DNA of 64,000 nt from contig JAMSLZ010000001.1 of assembly GCA_026027325.1 (NCBI GenBank), positions 1,550,001-1,614,000 of the forward strand, written 5' to 3'. The notes beneath the pieces were generated by a model. It did no database searches, was not told the origin of the DNA, and saw only the letters and a program-made list of their open reading frames with translations. Positions 48,915-60,268 of this stretch are shown piece by piece (the stretch's first letter is position 1; every line of letters starts with the position of its first letter). Position numbers and translations under genes: made by a program. This stretch comes from Actinomucor elegans (taxonomy: Eukaryota; Mucoromycota; Mucoromycetes; Mucorales; Mucoraceae).

Positions 48915-49000
48915 GATCTTTCGACTGATCCCGGTTAAATGTCACATCGGATTAGTGTTACATGTTCAGAATGAGTTGCTACATCTTTTTAAGAGGTTAT
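48915..49000 (+). repeat. Copy of the dispersed repeat family
   Basis: TCTTTCGACTGATCCCGGTT, TCACATCGGATTAGTGTTAC and CAGAATGAGTTGCTACATCT align along about 85 bp with 59888-59970 (TCTTTCGACCGATTCTGATT, TCGCATCTGATGATTTGTAC). Confidence 0.5.
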
Positions 49001-49883
49001 TTTGTTTTCAAGCCACAGGGATTTATATGGGCTGGTTCGTCTGTGCAAAAAAAAAGAAAAAGAAAATATGTCAAACATTTATTCTTGGCACGTTCATGTT
49101 AAAGCCAGTTATTAAGTCGGTAACGAATGGTAAAACGGATCAAATGATCCGAGCGGGGCCAATAAAAATCGCCTTATAAGTTCTTGCGGTATGCTGTGTT
49201 TAATGGTTATGTAATCAAAAAACATCACATTTTATTGATGAATGGTATGGCGTCGTCGGTCTTTATCTATATAACATAGTGTTATCTAGACTGTTTCTCT
49301 TGATACTGACGCAAGAACACCACTAGAGCTAATATAGCTGGTTTGGGAACTGATTGTATCTTAATGTGATATCATCTTATTCAACATGATCTTACAACAT
49401 ATTCTAATTTACTGTTACAATAAAAAAAGTTTAAGCTTTTTCCTGTATGCAGCCTCTCCAAACAGCGATTTCATTGCTATGGTATATTTGCAAATCAAAC
49501 TGTACTATGTCGTGTTTAATGTATCACACAACAAGATCGGTTTCTTTTTGCGGTATTTCATGCAAAAGCTGTATTAAAAAAATACGCTTCTGCACTTTAA
49601 AGAGCTTATGCTTAATTTATAATGAAAGTATTTTATATGATGGCATCAGCTTTAACAATTTTTACTAAGTTTATAAATCAAACCGGATATTGGGATCACA
49701 TTTCCCCGCGCACAGTATCAAAAATACGGACAATATATCCAATCACAATAGAGGTAGCCAAGATTTAATTTAATTGCAATTGTTCCAAATGCGCAAAGAC
49801 GAAATCGGATAAGGTTGGTTTGACGAGTCGCGGACATGCTTATCCGTCTTTCGAATATTCGATCACCTCTACTAACAGTCGAA

Positions 49884-49890
49884 TATAAAT
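49884..49890 (+). promoter_or_regulatory. TATA box of the cytochrome P450 gene
   Basis: TATAAAT about 70 bp before the ATG at 49955, the same spacing seen for the genes at 15351 and 18536. Confidence 0.5.
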
Positions 49891-49954
49891 AGTGGAGTAA
49901 GACATCATTTTTTTAAAATTAAATTCATATCTTTTTCTTTGTCTATACATTATC

Positions 49955-50441
49955 ATGCTTGCCGAAGCCGCTAAACACACACTCAATTCTATTGTTCAAA
50001 CTTATCATCAACAGGGTAGTAAACTAAATAAAAAGCAATACGTGTCAATATCGACAGCAGCAGCTTTGACTTTAATTGCATGGAGACTTTACAAGAGATT
50101 AAATCACAACAAACACATTGACGCTGCTCTATTACCGCCCAAGGTCAAAGGTGGAATCCCCATACTTGGCAATTTACTCCAATTCAAAGAAGACCCTGCC
50201 AAATTCCTGGATGAAGCAAGAGATACGTTGGGTCCCTGCTTTGGCGTCAGCATACCTTTATTTGGAGATGTAGTCGTTGTTACTGGCCCTCTTATCCAAG
50301 AAGTCATGAAATCAACAAAGAACTTTAGTTTCCCCAAAGGTGTTGAGACACTTGTCCCTACAGAGAGAGTGCTTGAGCTTTCATATAACCATAAATTCGT
50401 CGCTGAAACCATTGGTGCAAGAGAGAAGCATCCTGGTAAGT

Positions 50442-50483
<42 letters not shown>

Positions 50484-51642
50484 TAATGTTTAAAAAGTAC
50501 TATAGGGACTTACCTTTGTTATTTCAGTTGTTTATTCAATTAGACAAAAATTCAAAGAGGACATGGTTGGTGTCTTTTCAGATCGTATCAAAACTGCACT
50601 CAAGATTGGCTTGGATTCGTTATTGGACATTAAAAAAGGCGAAGAACGCGTTGTGAATACATGGGATACATTTACAGTTCTTATTTCATATATATCTTGT
50701 CCTTGTTTTGCTGGCAGTAATGTAGGATATGATAAAGATCTCATTGTTAGTATGGCTACTTTTACACAAAAGGTTCTTCGGGCCGGTATCGTTATGACTA
50801 CTCTCCCTGAGTGGTTGGGAAACTTCGTTGTGCGCCACTTCCTTTCTGTAGAACGTGAAATGGATGTTGTTATGAACCTCTTGGTTCCTGAAATCGAAAA
50901 GATTAGAGACGGTCAAGCCGATGAGAATCGTGAAGTGACATTCTCTGAAATGGCACTCAGTCTACCCAAAGCTGATGGCTCTCAACGTTCTACAAAAGAC
51001 ACTGCTTATTACTTTCATGGCGTTGCTTTGGCTAGTATCCATACTACCTCACAATTTACGACATTTGCATTGCATGAATTATCCTGTCGCCCCTCTCTTG
51101 TCCAAGATCTGAGAACTGAACTGGCTTCATTGGGCGAAAATCGAACTCCTGAGTCAGTCGCCCAGCTCCCATTGATGGACTCCTTTTTCAGAGAGGTTTT
51201 GCGACAAAACATGGACCATATGGGTTTGCACCATCTTACTCTTCGTGATACCACCCTTTCCACAGGCCACGTGATTCCAAAAGGTACGGTGGTAGTGTGT
51301 GCTATCGATCAAATCCATCGTGATGAACGTTTCTTGCCCATCGATCAAAACACAGGCAAAGTCTGTCTTGGTGATTCACCATTAGATCAATTTGATGCTT
51401 ATCGTTTTTACGGCAAGAATATAAAGTCTACAACAGTCGGGTTGGAGTATTTGCCCTTTGGTCTTGGTGCTCATGCTTGTCCTGGTCGTTTCTTTGCCTC
51501 CAACGAAATCAAGTACGTTCTTGGAGAGATGCTCCTTCGTTTCAATGTCAAAACCAAGTTTGGGGAACGTGCCAAGGATAACGTGATTTTGGGTATGACT
51601 CGATTCCCTCCACTTGAGCCTTTAATTTTTGAAGGTTTATAA
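49955..51642 (+). CDS. Cytochrome P450 (ent-kaurene-oxidase-like fungal clan)
   Basis: Membrane-bound haem monooxygenase. Exons 49955-50435 and 50528-51642 give 531 aa; the intron holds a (TA)17 tract. One N-terminal anchor (YVSISTAAALTLIAWRLY) is followed by the Pro-rich GGIPILGNLLQF. The helix-K ExxR is EVLR in MDSFFREVLRQNM, and the haem loop is YLPFGLGAHACPGRFFASNE with the ligand Cys. Helix I reads VALASIHTTSQF: the usual acid of (A/G)GxD/ET is replaced, giving ASIHTT, a variant known from fungal CYP68/ent-kaurene-oxidase-type enzymes. This plus the haem loop places it in that clan, but the substrate and CYP number cannot be set here. No clustered biosynthetic genes accompany it. Confidence 0.93.
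50444..50477. repeat. (TA)17 dinucleotide repeat in the P450 intron
   Basis: Uninterrupted TA microsatellite inside the single intron of the P450 gene, just after the donor; likely length-polymorphic. Confidence 0.9.
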
Positions 51643-54600
51643 TCTGTAGTAATATATAATATTCTTTATTCCTCAATCGAAGCTGTAATAATAAAAAGAA
51701 GCCTAAAGGAAATTGACATGTTGCACAAATGTTACCTCAAATTGAGTGAAACTAGGTGTATGTCGTCTTGGTAACATATTTTACTACTCATTTAACCAGG
51801 GTTTGAAGGGAAGCTACATGTTCAATTTTCTAATAAAGAATATTATAAACGGCTTTACATCTTTGATATTGTTTTCTATTCATTGTTAATAATGATTGAG
51901 ATGGGCTACTATACTTGCACATTAAAAAATTCATTACGAAATACATTAGTCATTTTCAAACTCTATATCTCGGCCTAAGCAAAGACAGAAAGCGCGACAC
52001 ATCTTGGAACAGTCATATATGTGGCTGACATACCGTTGAGCCCAGAGGATTCCTTGACAAAAGAAGATTCTAAAACTTTATGCTTGAAATAGATTACAAA
52101 TTTGCATGGTAGCAATGTACTAATTTTGAATTGTAGAACAATCAATTGTATATGGTTACTTAAACTATGTATGTAACGTATCGCTTGCTGGAAAAACTCG
52201 TTTGTTTGCATCCTATCTGGAATGCTACTAAATCCGTTTTATTCTCGGGCCGAACATAGGGCCTGAAATGCCGCTATTGGACGAGTATTTTTAACCGGTA
52301 TCATACATTGAGGTTATAAAGTTTGTTTCTATTGCTAATTAGTATTGTTTTTTTTTATCGGTTTGCACATCTGATTGTTTTTATGCTTTGCGTATAATTG
52401 TACTTTTACAAATGATTCGAGCTTTCTGAGTTTCATTTTGTAAAAAAAAAAATCAACTTGATTTTCAGCTTTCCTATTTCGGCCCGGACAAGACGATTTC
52501 ATGCTTTCCTTCAGTAATTTTAAATTTATCAAAAGTTAGGCTTGAATCGCTATTGATGATAAAATGTATTTTAAAGTTCTCCATTTTAAGTTATGCAGGC
52601 TGTTTATATTTAAACTCGAGAATACAAGACAGTCATTGTGTATTTCGTACATATCGAGCTTAAATGCTATAATATTGCAGTAGCTAACTGCTCTCTTCAT
52701 AGACAAATGATCAACAGTGTATTGGATTTCCACAATAATGGGTGGTGTTGCGGATATATAATTTTAGTTGGGAGATTGTTATACGTTTTCACTCAAAGAC
52801 AAGTGATGGAGATATAGAGCGAGAGAACTTTTCAATTATAATATGCTGGCCAGCGCTTAAAGATATATGAAAGAGATAACTGACTTGGACCTGTTCAGAA
52901 TAGTTGTAGTAAAATAGTCGGTAGCAGAATAGAAAATTGGCTACAAGATAGCAGGTTAAATACTATATGAACAAAGAGCTATCAGGTATAAGTAAAGAGG
53001 GGCTTATATAAAAAAAATATGCTGGATTTGAACTAATGTTGAGAAATTTTTGGGTGCTAGATATATCTGATGGGTTTATCACCCTGTTCTAGCAAACCGG
53101 AATAGTGAAAAAACAAGAACTGGCGACTTTTGTTCTAAATCTCTATCTAAACACGTTCTATCATTTCATTTGAGGTTTCTGCATAGTAATCATTTTGAGT
53201 GTTTGTCAAAGTTGGGGTAGTGTAGGTAATGACAATGAGGTCTTGGATGATTTTTTATTTTCGATATCAGGTCTGTATCAAGCAAATTGAAAGATGTCTT
53301 CAATGGCTATCTTTAATTCCCTGAAAAAAAAGATCGGGCAAATCCAAGCGTCATCTCCTGTCGTTTCTCTGTTTAAGTTCCCATTGGCCATCAATATGTA
53401 TGCCATCTATTATGATCATCAAATCTTCTGATGGTTAGCCTCCCTCACTCTCTGTTCTGCATTTTTTTCCTTACTAATATGTCTTTTGAGCCTCTTCCAT
53501 TTTCATTTCCTGAAGGCTTTCGAACTGTAGACCTCTAGCATTTTTAATTGATGATTTAGACACATATTTTTACTATCTTGAATTGCAGTTGTTGATTCTT
53601 GCTAAATAACCATGGTTGTTTCCTATGTAGTTTTGCGAAAAGTTCTGCAACTGTCTAAATCCGTAAGCCTCTTTAAGCTGGTTCAAATTCTTCTGCAGGC
53701 CTCTTTTCATCTATATCTGGTTGCTATTCATGTCATTCCAGGGCAGTAGTAGTTTCGTACAAATTCGTTTGATATTCTTTTTCTACTTCTATGGGATCGA
53801 ACTCACGAATTTCAGCAATTACATTGAAGCAGTGCATATATTCAGGAAATATATGGTTAATAAAGCCTAATGGAAAGCAAAAACAATACGAAATAAAAAT
53901 CAGATGCGCAAACCAATTGGAAAAAGCTAATATATCAAGTATTTTATACCATCTTCCTCATGTTTTCAACGCAGTGCACACCTCATTCGGGGGAGGGGGT
54001 TAATATTAAATTAGTTTAAGAATATGCATCTACTGATGTCAAGGAGCGCGACCATTGGTTAAAAAAAAGTGAAGATCAAAACGGTCAAATTTGTATTATT
54101 TAGCTTAGTGACATTTTCGTAAAAATTGATACTCTTGGCCAAATGCTATATAAATCATTAAATTTTCTTGTGGATGGAGCTAGTTTTGTAAGAGAAGAAA
54201 AATACTAAGATTGTCGGAACCCTCTATACCTTTTTCACACCAAGATGTTGCTTCAGCGCTTAATGTATCAGTAAAAACATTTGCTTTTCTAGATTTCCCA
54301 GAATTCAAAGCCTTATTTCGACTCATTATTAACGTGGGTACAATTACTTAAACTATTGGGGGTGGATGGTGATGATGATATCAATGTTTTAATTTCCGTC
54401 TTCCAATGAAGTTAAAGGCGCGACTATCAGCGTAAATGAACGTCTAAAATGGTTCTAGAATAAATTTGAAGAGATGTTCAAGTTTTAAAGGAAACTATAG
54501 AGAGACGAGAGAAATGAGAGAAACGAACAGGCGCGCATACCATTGCATGAGTTATAGGGAACCATTTATACTTTCCACCTGCTTTAGTGAGACATTTGAT

Positions 54601-55923
54601 TTAATGACTCACAACGAGTGTGTATTACTACATCGAAAGCTTACTGAAGATCACTGCAGCCAAGTGTTTCAGTTAAGTAACACTTGGTCTAGCGATGCTT
54701 TGGTAAAACCGAATAATCCAAAACGAGCTTTGACAAGCAGAAAGCATGTGTCTCTATTCAATCTGCGCTATTGAATGTAAATCTGAGAATACGGTATATA
54801 ATCTGGAGTAACATGGTGTAGCGCAGATAATAAGATATCATTTAATTTAATATCAATTGTTTCAACTTTTAAATCCTTTTTGTTTCATAGAAAGTATGTC
54901 TTCTGCTGGTTGAAGATGCATAGAGTACCTTTTTTCGCTTTGATTTGTTAAAGGAAGGTTATGTCAATGTATTAAAGACAATCAAAGCTTGACGCAAGCT
55001 ACATAACTCATGGATGATGCACTTCAGGTACGGTGGGAAAGATGAGATACTATCTATGCCGTTTAAATAATAGCACGGGTATTCAAATAACTCACCAAAA
55101 AATACTTGATAGATCAGGAAGATATTAAGAGAGACCAACACATCTACAACTACTTGCTCTTGCTGTTAGCTGGCGACTAGTGAATCAAATAACTATTATT
55201 TTCTTTAGTTATTCATATCGTAAGATAACTTAAATAAGAAATCAATCTCAATGCGACCGAGCCTCCCAATGCTGGTGATTTTCTGTACCTCAGTACCCAT
55301 CTTCAACTATAGTTACCTTTGTGTCTCAACTTAGATTACAGTAGGGGCACAGAAGTGAAAGAAACCATTGAGAAATATCGAAAAAAAGTGGGGTAAAAGT
55401 GTAACCAGTAAGGTAACAAACATTCTCGATCAAATTACACAAAAAGGTTCGCAAACTTGAAACAGTTTCAAATAGGATTCTTTTTAATAAATGACATATA
55501 TAGCCAAAAACTATACATTGTTGAAAGTAGATTATATCCACAACGCACTTTCACAAAAGTTGCAATGTTCAAATTAAGCTTGCTGATACGGTCCTGCTAA
55601 AATAGTGTACATAAGGCGTTGGTTTTCGGCTTTTCGAAACTTACCGCCTTTTACCGTAATGCAGATCACATTACCTTTTTAAACAAGTTGAACGGAAAGT
55701 TACGTATCAAGATGTTCAAGATCAATACAAGTAAAATAAGTAGACCAGCTTGTATAATGTTTTAATAAAAAAAAAGAGATAACATAAATAGTGAGTGCAT
55801 TAGATAAGGTATTAAAAAGATTAGGGGAGAGTACGATTTCAAAATTCAAGCATCCCAGATAACAAGTGTACAGGAAGATGTACCAAGTCAAAGGTTGAAG
55901 CTAGGGGGATATGTGGAAATAAT
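51643..55923. other. 4.3 kb gene-free region, possibly with a decayed coding relic
   Basis: No intact gene was found. On the minus strand about 53810-53560 reads as a broken frame with peptide-like stretches (AEIREFDPIEVEKEYQTN; TVAELFAKLHRKQPWLFSK) interrupted by several stops, which could be a transposon or gene relic. The 102-codon ORF at 54466-54774 shows no family features. Confidence 0.5.
53560..53810 (-). pseudogene. Possible decayed coding relic, family unknown
   Basis: In one minus-strand frame, from about 53810 downward, the peptide-like runs AEIREFDPIEVEKEYQTN, then LYETTTALE, PDIDEKRPAEEFEPA and TVAELFAKLHRKQPWLFSKN occur, separated by at least four stop codons. The charged composition resembles coding sequence more than the AT-rich surroundings. 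I could not identify a family, and a chance arrangement remains possible. Confidence 0.25.
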
Positions 55924-57347
55924 CTACATCATGATACTATTAAGGTTGTCATTCAAGATAATATCAGATACAGCCATCATGACATGCTGTAGTAGGCTGG
56001 TATCTGTGGCATCTGTGAAATGAACATAGACACGCTTGTCTGGCTTATGATTCAGTCTCTGGAATCTCGTTTTAAAGTAGTTCTTGGCTGTATCATAGTT
56101 CTCGACATGACCTACCAGATAGGTGAGTCATTGTAAAAATCTATCTAGATGGTTCCAAAGAAAAGGTATACCTTTGTAGTCTGGGAAATAATCAGCAATA
56201 GGCGAATAAACAATCTTCTTTTTGAAGATATCAATCTTGTTTAGTAACAAGATCATGGAAGTTTTACAAACCAATGCGAGTTACACGTTGTATCAAATAG
56301 CATTAGTGCTTCGTGCATCTAAAAAAAATAGTTTAATCGTATGTTTCTGCTGTAATCTTAAATTTTACTGTACTTGATTCTATACAAATATATTCATTAA
56401 TAACAGATAATTTAGTACTAGTGGTACAGTGTACTTACAGAGTCTCGATCTTCAGCCAAGCATTGATCGTAGCCACTAATGGCTACGACAAACAGAATGG
56501 CTGTGACGTTGTCAAAGCAATGAATCCATTTCTTTCGTTCGCTTCTTTGTCCACCCACATCAAACATACGATAAGTCAATGGACCAAGGTGAAAAGTCGT
56601 TTCTACAATACCAGTTGTTTTCGCTCTACAACGAATGATATCTTGGTCTGAAGGTATATAATCAGGTTCCCATAAGGTATCGAGTTTATCAAAGAAGCTA
56701 TGTCATTGGTTATTACATGATGTTATAAAAAGTATCTGTTATAGCTTACTAGGATATATTATCATGTAAAGCAAACGTATTACCGTGCTGACAAGCTTGT
56801 TGTATGCTTTTATCTTGCCATAAGCGCTTTAATGGCATATGGTACATAACAGGAAATGGCTGATTCTCTTCCAATGATGGGGTATCAATAAACATGTTTG
56901 TGTATTCCTATCACAACAATTGTTATTGCGTGATTCGAAAACCAATATTCAAGATTATATATGTACACTTAGCGTAGGATCTTCAAATTCCAGATTCAAT
57001 ATCTCCACTGCTTCTAGTAATGTCTGTATTGTTGTGAATATATTAAAGAAAACAACAATACGAAAGCCTTCTCTTTCACTAGACTTGAAGCCAGACGCGT
57101 GTATCAGTCTCATCTGCTTTAATACAGTCGATTTGCCAGATTCACCAGCACCTTATTACATGTATGAGTTTTTTTTGACAAAAGCCCCATGATTCTATGC
57201 AAATATACCTAAGAGCAGCAGCTTGACCTCTTTTTTCATACGCTTTTGATCCGCCTTTATCTGTCTGTCGATGGCTCTGCTAACTGAAAGCGATGTATTC
57301 ATAGTAGATGTAGATACTGAACTACTTTTACTCTTTATGTTTCCCAT
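55924..57347 (-). pseudogene. G protein alpha subunit with a one-base frameshift
   Basis: Second G-alpha of the window. Exons 57209-57347, 56967-57151, 56750-56907, 56439-56697, 56172-56318 and 55924-56111 sum to 1076 nt, one short of a whole frame. The break lies in exon 5: NSHWFVK is read in one frame and [16 protein letters not shown] in the next, at a run of four A (T in the plus strand, 56262-56265). Upstream parts are intact: MGNIKSKSS start (Gly2 for myristoylation, no adjacent Cys), [39 protein letters not shown]. Downstream, FTDATDT and a C-terminus ending NLNSIMM are intact. Exon 5 also lacks the usual Asn-Arg before MHEAL. It may be a recent pseudogene or carry a sequencing error in the homopolymer. 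Introns 1, 3 and 5 sit at the same places as in the paralogue at 10885. Confidence 0.85.
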
Positions 57348-59084
57348 TCTAAGGTCTATGTATATTATAAGAGTATAAAAAAAACAAAGTATAGCAGAAG
57401 AGAAAGAGAAAAAAAAAAAGAGTTCCTCGTCTTCTCTTTCATATAAAAAAAAGGTTGTATGACAAAAGAGATTATAATGATAACTTACTGCGAAAACCAA
57501 ACGAGGTAGGAAGCACAAGTGCGTAACCTATAAATGGAATCGCTATTGTATGTAGAGCGAGCTTGAAACTTAGCAATCAAGTAACCTGCAGTGCATAGTT
57601 TAGTAGTACTGTGTTGCAGCCATGACATTGGTTCAAAGGCATTATACATAGTATTTTGGTTAGCCCTCAAACGAACTATTATTAACTAAAATTTGAAACC
57701 CTTAATCTTGTGTATGTTTTAGAAACAAAAAAAATCTGTCAAATAAGAGAGGGTTGCCTTTAATAGAGGTAGAACTTAAGCTCAATGCGTGCCCAACTCG
57801 TTTGTAGATTTTGTTTCGCTAAATAGTCTTTTTTTTTAATTCAAACGGATGACAATCATTCTGGTTTTATCGTGAGGTTAAAATGGACTCAATTCCAACA
57901 AGCACACATGCAATTCATAAGAACTATTATACAGCGACAAGCATCTCCTCTTAAATCTGTACCTACAAATCTACCCATCTTTTTGCTGTGTGAAAGTGCC
58001 CGGTGAGTAACACAAATCGTCTTTTTTGTAGACTAAATCCTTACTAGTGTTAATAAAGCGCAGGGATTTTATAGCTTACAAGATCTAAAATATGTGTATA
58101 GTCATAAAAGTCTTTGTACCTCATGGCGACATTGAAATATATAAGGTTGAAGTAACACACACCAGCATTTTATCCCGTCGAGTCAACTAAAAAAAGCAGT
58201 AACATGATCAATTGTCATTTGGATAGAGAACAGCAAAAATTGTATAGAGAAGTGTAGGAAAGATAAACCGATTACAGCTCTTTCCCTGCTTCTTCTTTTT
58301 TTCTCAGTCATTACGTTATCCGAGTACAATCACAAGATTTGTAACTTCTGATTGCTCTTTTGTAAAGAACTGGAAAGATCTGCGAACAAACAAAAGTTGC
58401 ACTCAGTATAAATCCATGTGTATACATGTACAATGGACTATAAACCATCATGTGTATTTCTAGTTGTTGGGTTTGCGTATTTTCATGCGTTGGGGCCGTA
58501 TTTCTTTTCATCTGATATCTGTGGCATACTTACATTGGAGCTATATTGGATCCTTACGCGACACAAAAATGCTCTGGCATATACTTGGAAACTGTAACAA
58601 ACAAAGATGTATCTTACGCCATCTTTTCAAAATGCATTTAGCACCATCAAATAGCGGCATGAAGATCTCTTACTATAATTTTCTATCAGTTTAGGTTGAT
58701 TATCGGCAAATGAATACAACAAGGAGACGATGACGATGACTCAGAAAAAAAAACTGGTCAGAGTTTGAGATTTTCACAACAAAATATTGCGGATACACAA
58801 AAACTACGTTGCTAAAGCCGATGTACAATCTAACTACGCACCGAAAGGCTCAAAGTTTATTTGATAACTAGTTAAATTTATTGATAAAAAGAGTTTTTTT
58901 TATAGAAATGCACCCATAAGGCCAATATTTTATATACAATTGCATATTTCAGGGTAAGTTAAACCAATGCTATTAATAAATCATTCTTGGAAAATGTTAC
59001 TTTTGTGCTCCAAAAAAAAAATCCGTTTTTGCATATGTGGCCTTAAGGAATTTCCCTGAAATCGGGCTATTTTTAACATGGCTC

Positions 59085-59165
59085 CTTTCCTCGAGCCATC
59101 CTAGTTAAGTATCACATCTGATTACTAGTACATGTCTAGAATAAAACATTATACCTACTAGAATA
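59085..59165 (+). repeat. Copy of the dispersed repeat family
   Basis: ATCACATCTGATTACTAGTA then CATGTCTAGAATAAAACATT aligns with the copies at 48915 and 59885, at roughly 65-70 percent by eye. Confidence 0.45.
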
Positions 59166-59884
59166 AATAATTATTTGATTGGTGTATTGGGCGTATCTTA
59201 TTTTAAGGATGCATCGTAAAACACGCATTTCATGTTAATCAGCATTCAAACCAGCAAATTACATTCGCTAGTGGTAGTTATAATGTACAGATTATGTAAG
59301 ACTACTAATGAATTGCCATTATCCTGTAAAGAAATGGCTATATGATATGAGTCCTCTACTCCTGAAATCTATAAGGTCAATTTAATCGAACAGATCATGG
59401 ATTTGAAATGGATAGTAGATCCCGATCCAAATTTCCGTTTTCCTGATCCCAGAATTCAGTTCCTAACTTTTTCTGGATTCTTAGATTCTCATCCATGAAA
59501 TCTCAGAATTGAGAAATCAGACAGTCTAATTGCTCTATCACAATAGCAGTATAAGAGAATGTAAATGGCTTTGTAATTAGATTCTTAGGTTAATTAGATA
59601 GATCCTGAAGAAACCAAACAGGATAAGGAATTATTTTACTTTTTTTTTATTGGTTAGTATATATATATCTGGGGATTTTTAAGGTTATTCTTTGGTTTCC
59701 TTTAGATAAATCATATATTCTTGATTAAATAAATTTTGAAAAAATAGAAATAGTTTCTTCTATATGTAGTAACCATATGTCAGTAATAGTCTATCTTTTC
59801 AAAACGCGGTATTTAGATTCTATTTTTCAAAATTTAAGCGTAGGCCATCATCCTTGTTTTTTTTTTCTGTTTTGAACATGTCCA

Positions 59885-59970
59885 AGTCTTTCGACCGATT
59901 CTGATTTAATCTCGCATCTGATGATTTGTACAGGCTTGAAATAAACTAATACATCTTTTGAAGCTGTTAC
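59885..59970 (+). repeat. Copy of the dispersed repeat family
   Basis: TCTTTCGACCGATTCTGATT then GCATCTGATGATTTGTACAG and AAATAAACTAATACATCTTT; the best partner is 48915-49000. Confidence 0.5.
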
Positions 59971-60268
59971 TAGGAGGAAATACAATGAATACATAATATA
60001 TTAAAGACTAAAAGTTAATTATATGGCTCATTATTTCAGGTACATTTATGGAAACTTTTCGTTCAGCGAGATCGAAAAACATGATTTTAAAACAGTTCAG
60101 ACTGCGTGAGCCCAATTCAAATTATATTAGATTTGATGGTGCAATAGATCACCAGACTAGAAATACAGTTTAGATCAGTGGAACCAACTAGTATACGACA
60201 CAATCTAGCATTTTGTAGTTTATACATCTTTTATTAAATATGTTGAGGACAATGCAATAATGTGGGTT

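Larger units (their letters stand above)
47085..49954. other. 2.9 kb gene-free region with dispersed repeats
   Basis: Upstream of the FAF1-like gene (-) and the P450 (+). It carries two copies of the dispersed repeat (about 47660-47730 and 48915-49000) and a TTATGAACTATGTCTTTAAA block near 48779. No supported gene. Confidence 0.55.
57348..60268. other. 2.9 kb gene-free region with dispersed repeats
   Basis: Upstream of the second G-alpha and downstream of the PMT gene. Two members of the dispersed repeat occur (59085-59165 and 59885-59970). Short ORFs here are unsupported. Confidence 0.55.

Noticed and set aside
53780..53810. Possible tRNA B-box (GAGTTCGATCCC on the minus strand)
   Set aside because: No matching acceptor stem, anticodon arm or A-box at the right distance upstream.
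54466..54774. 102-codon ORF
   Set aside because: No recognisable domain, and the composition looks like the surrounding DNA; kept only as part of the gene-free region.
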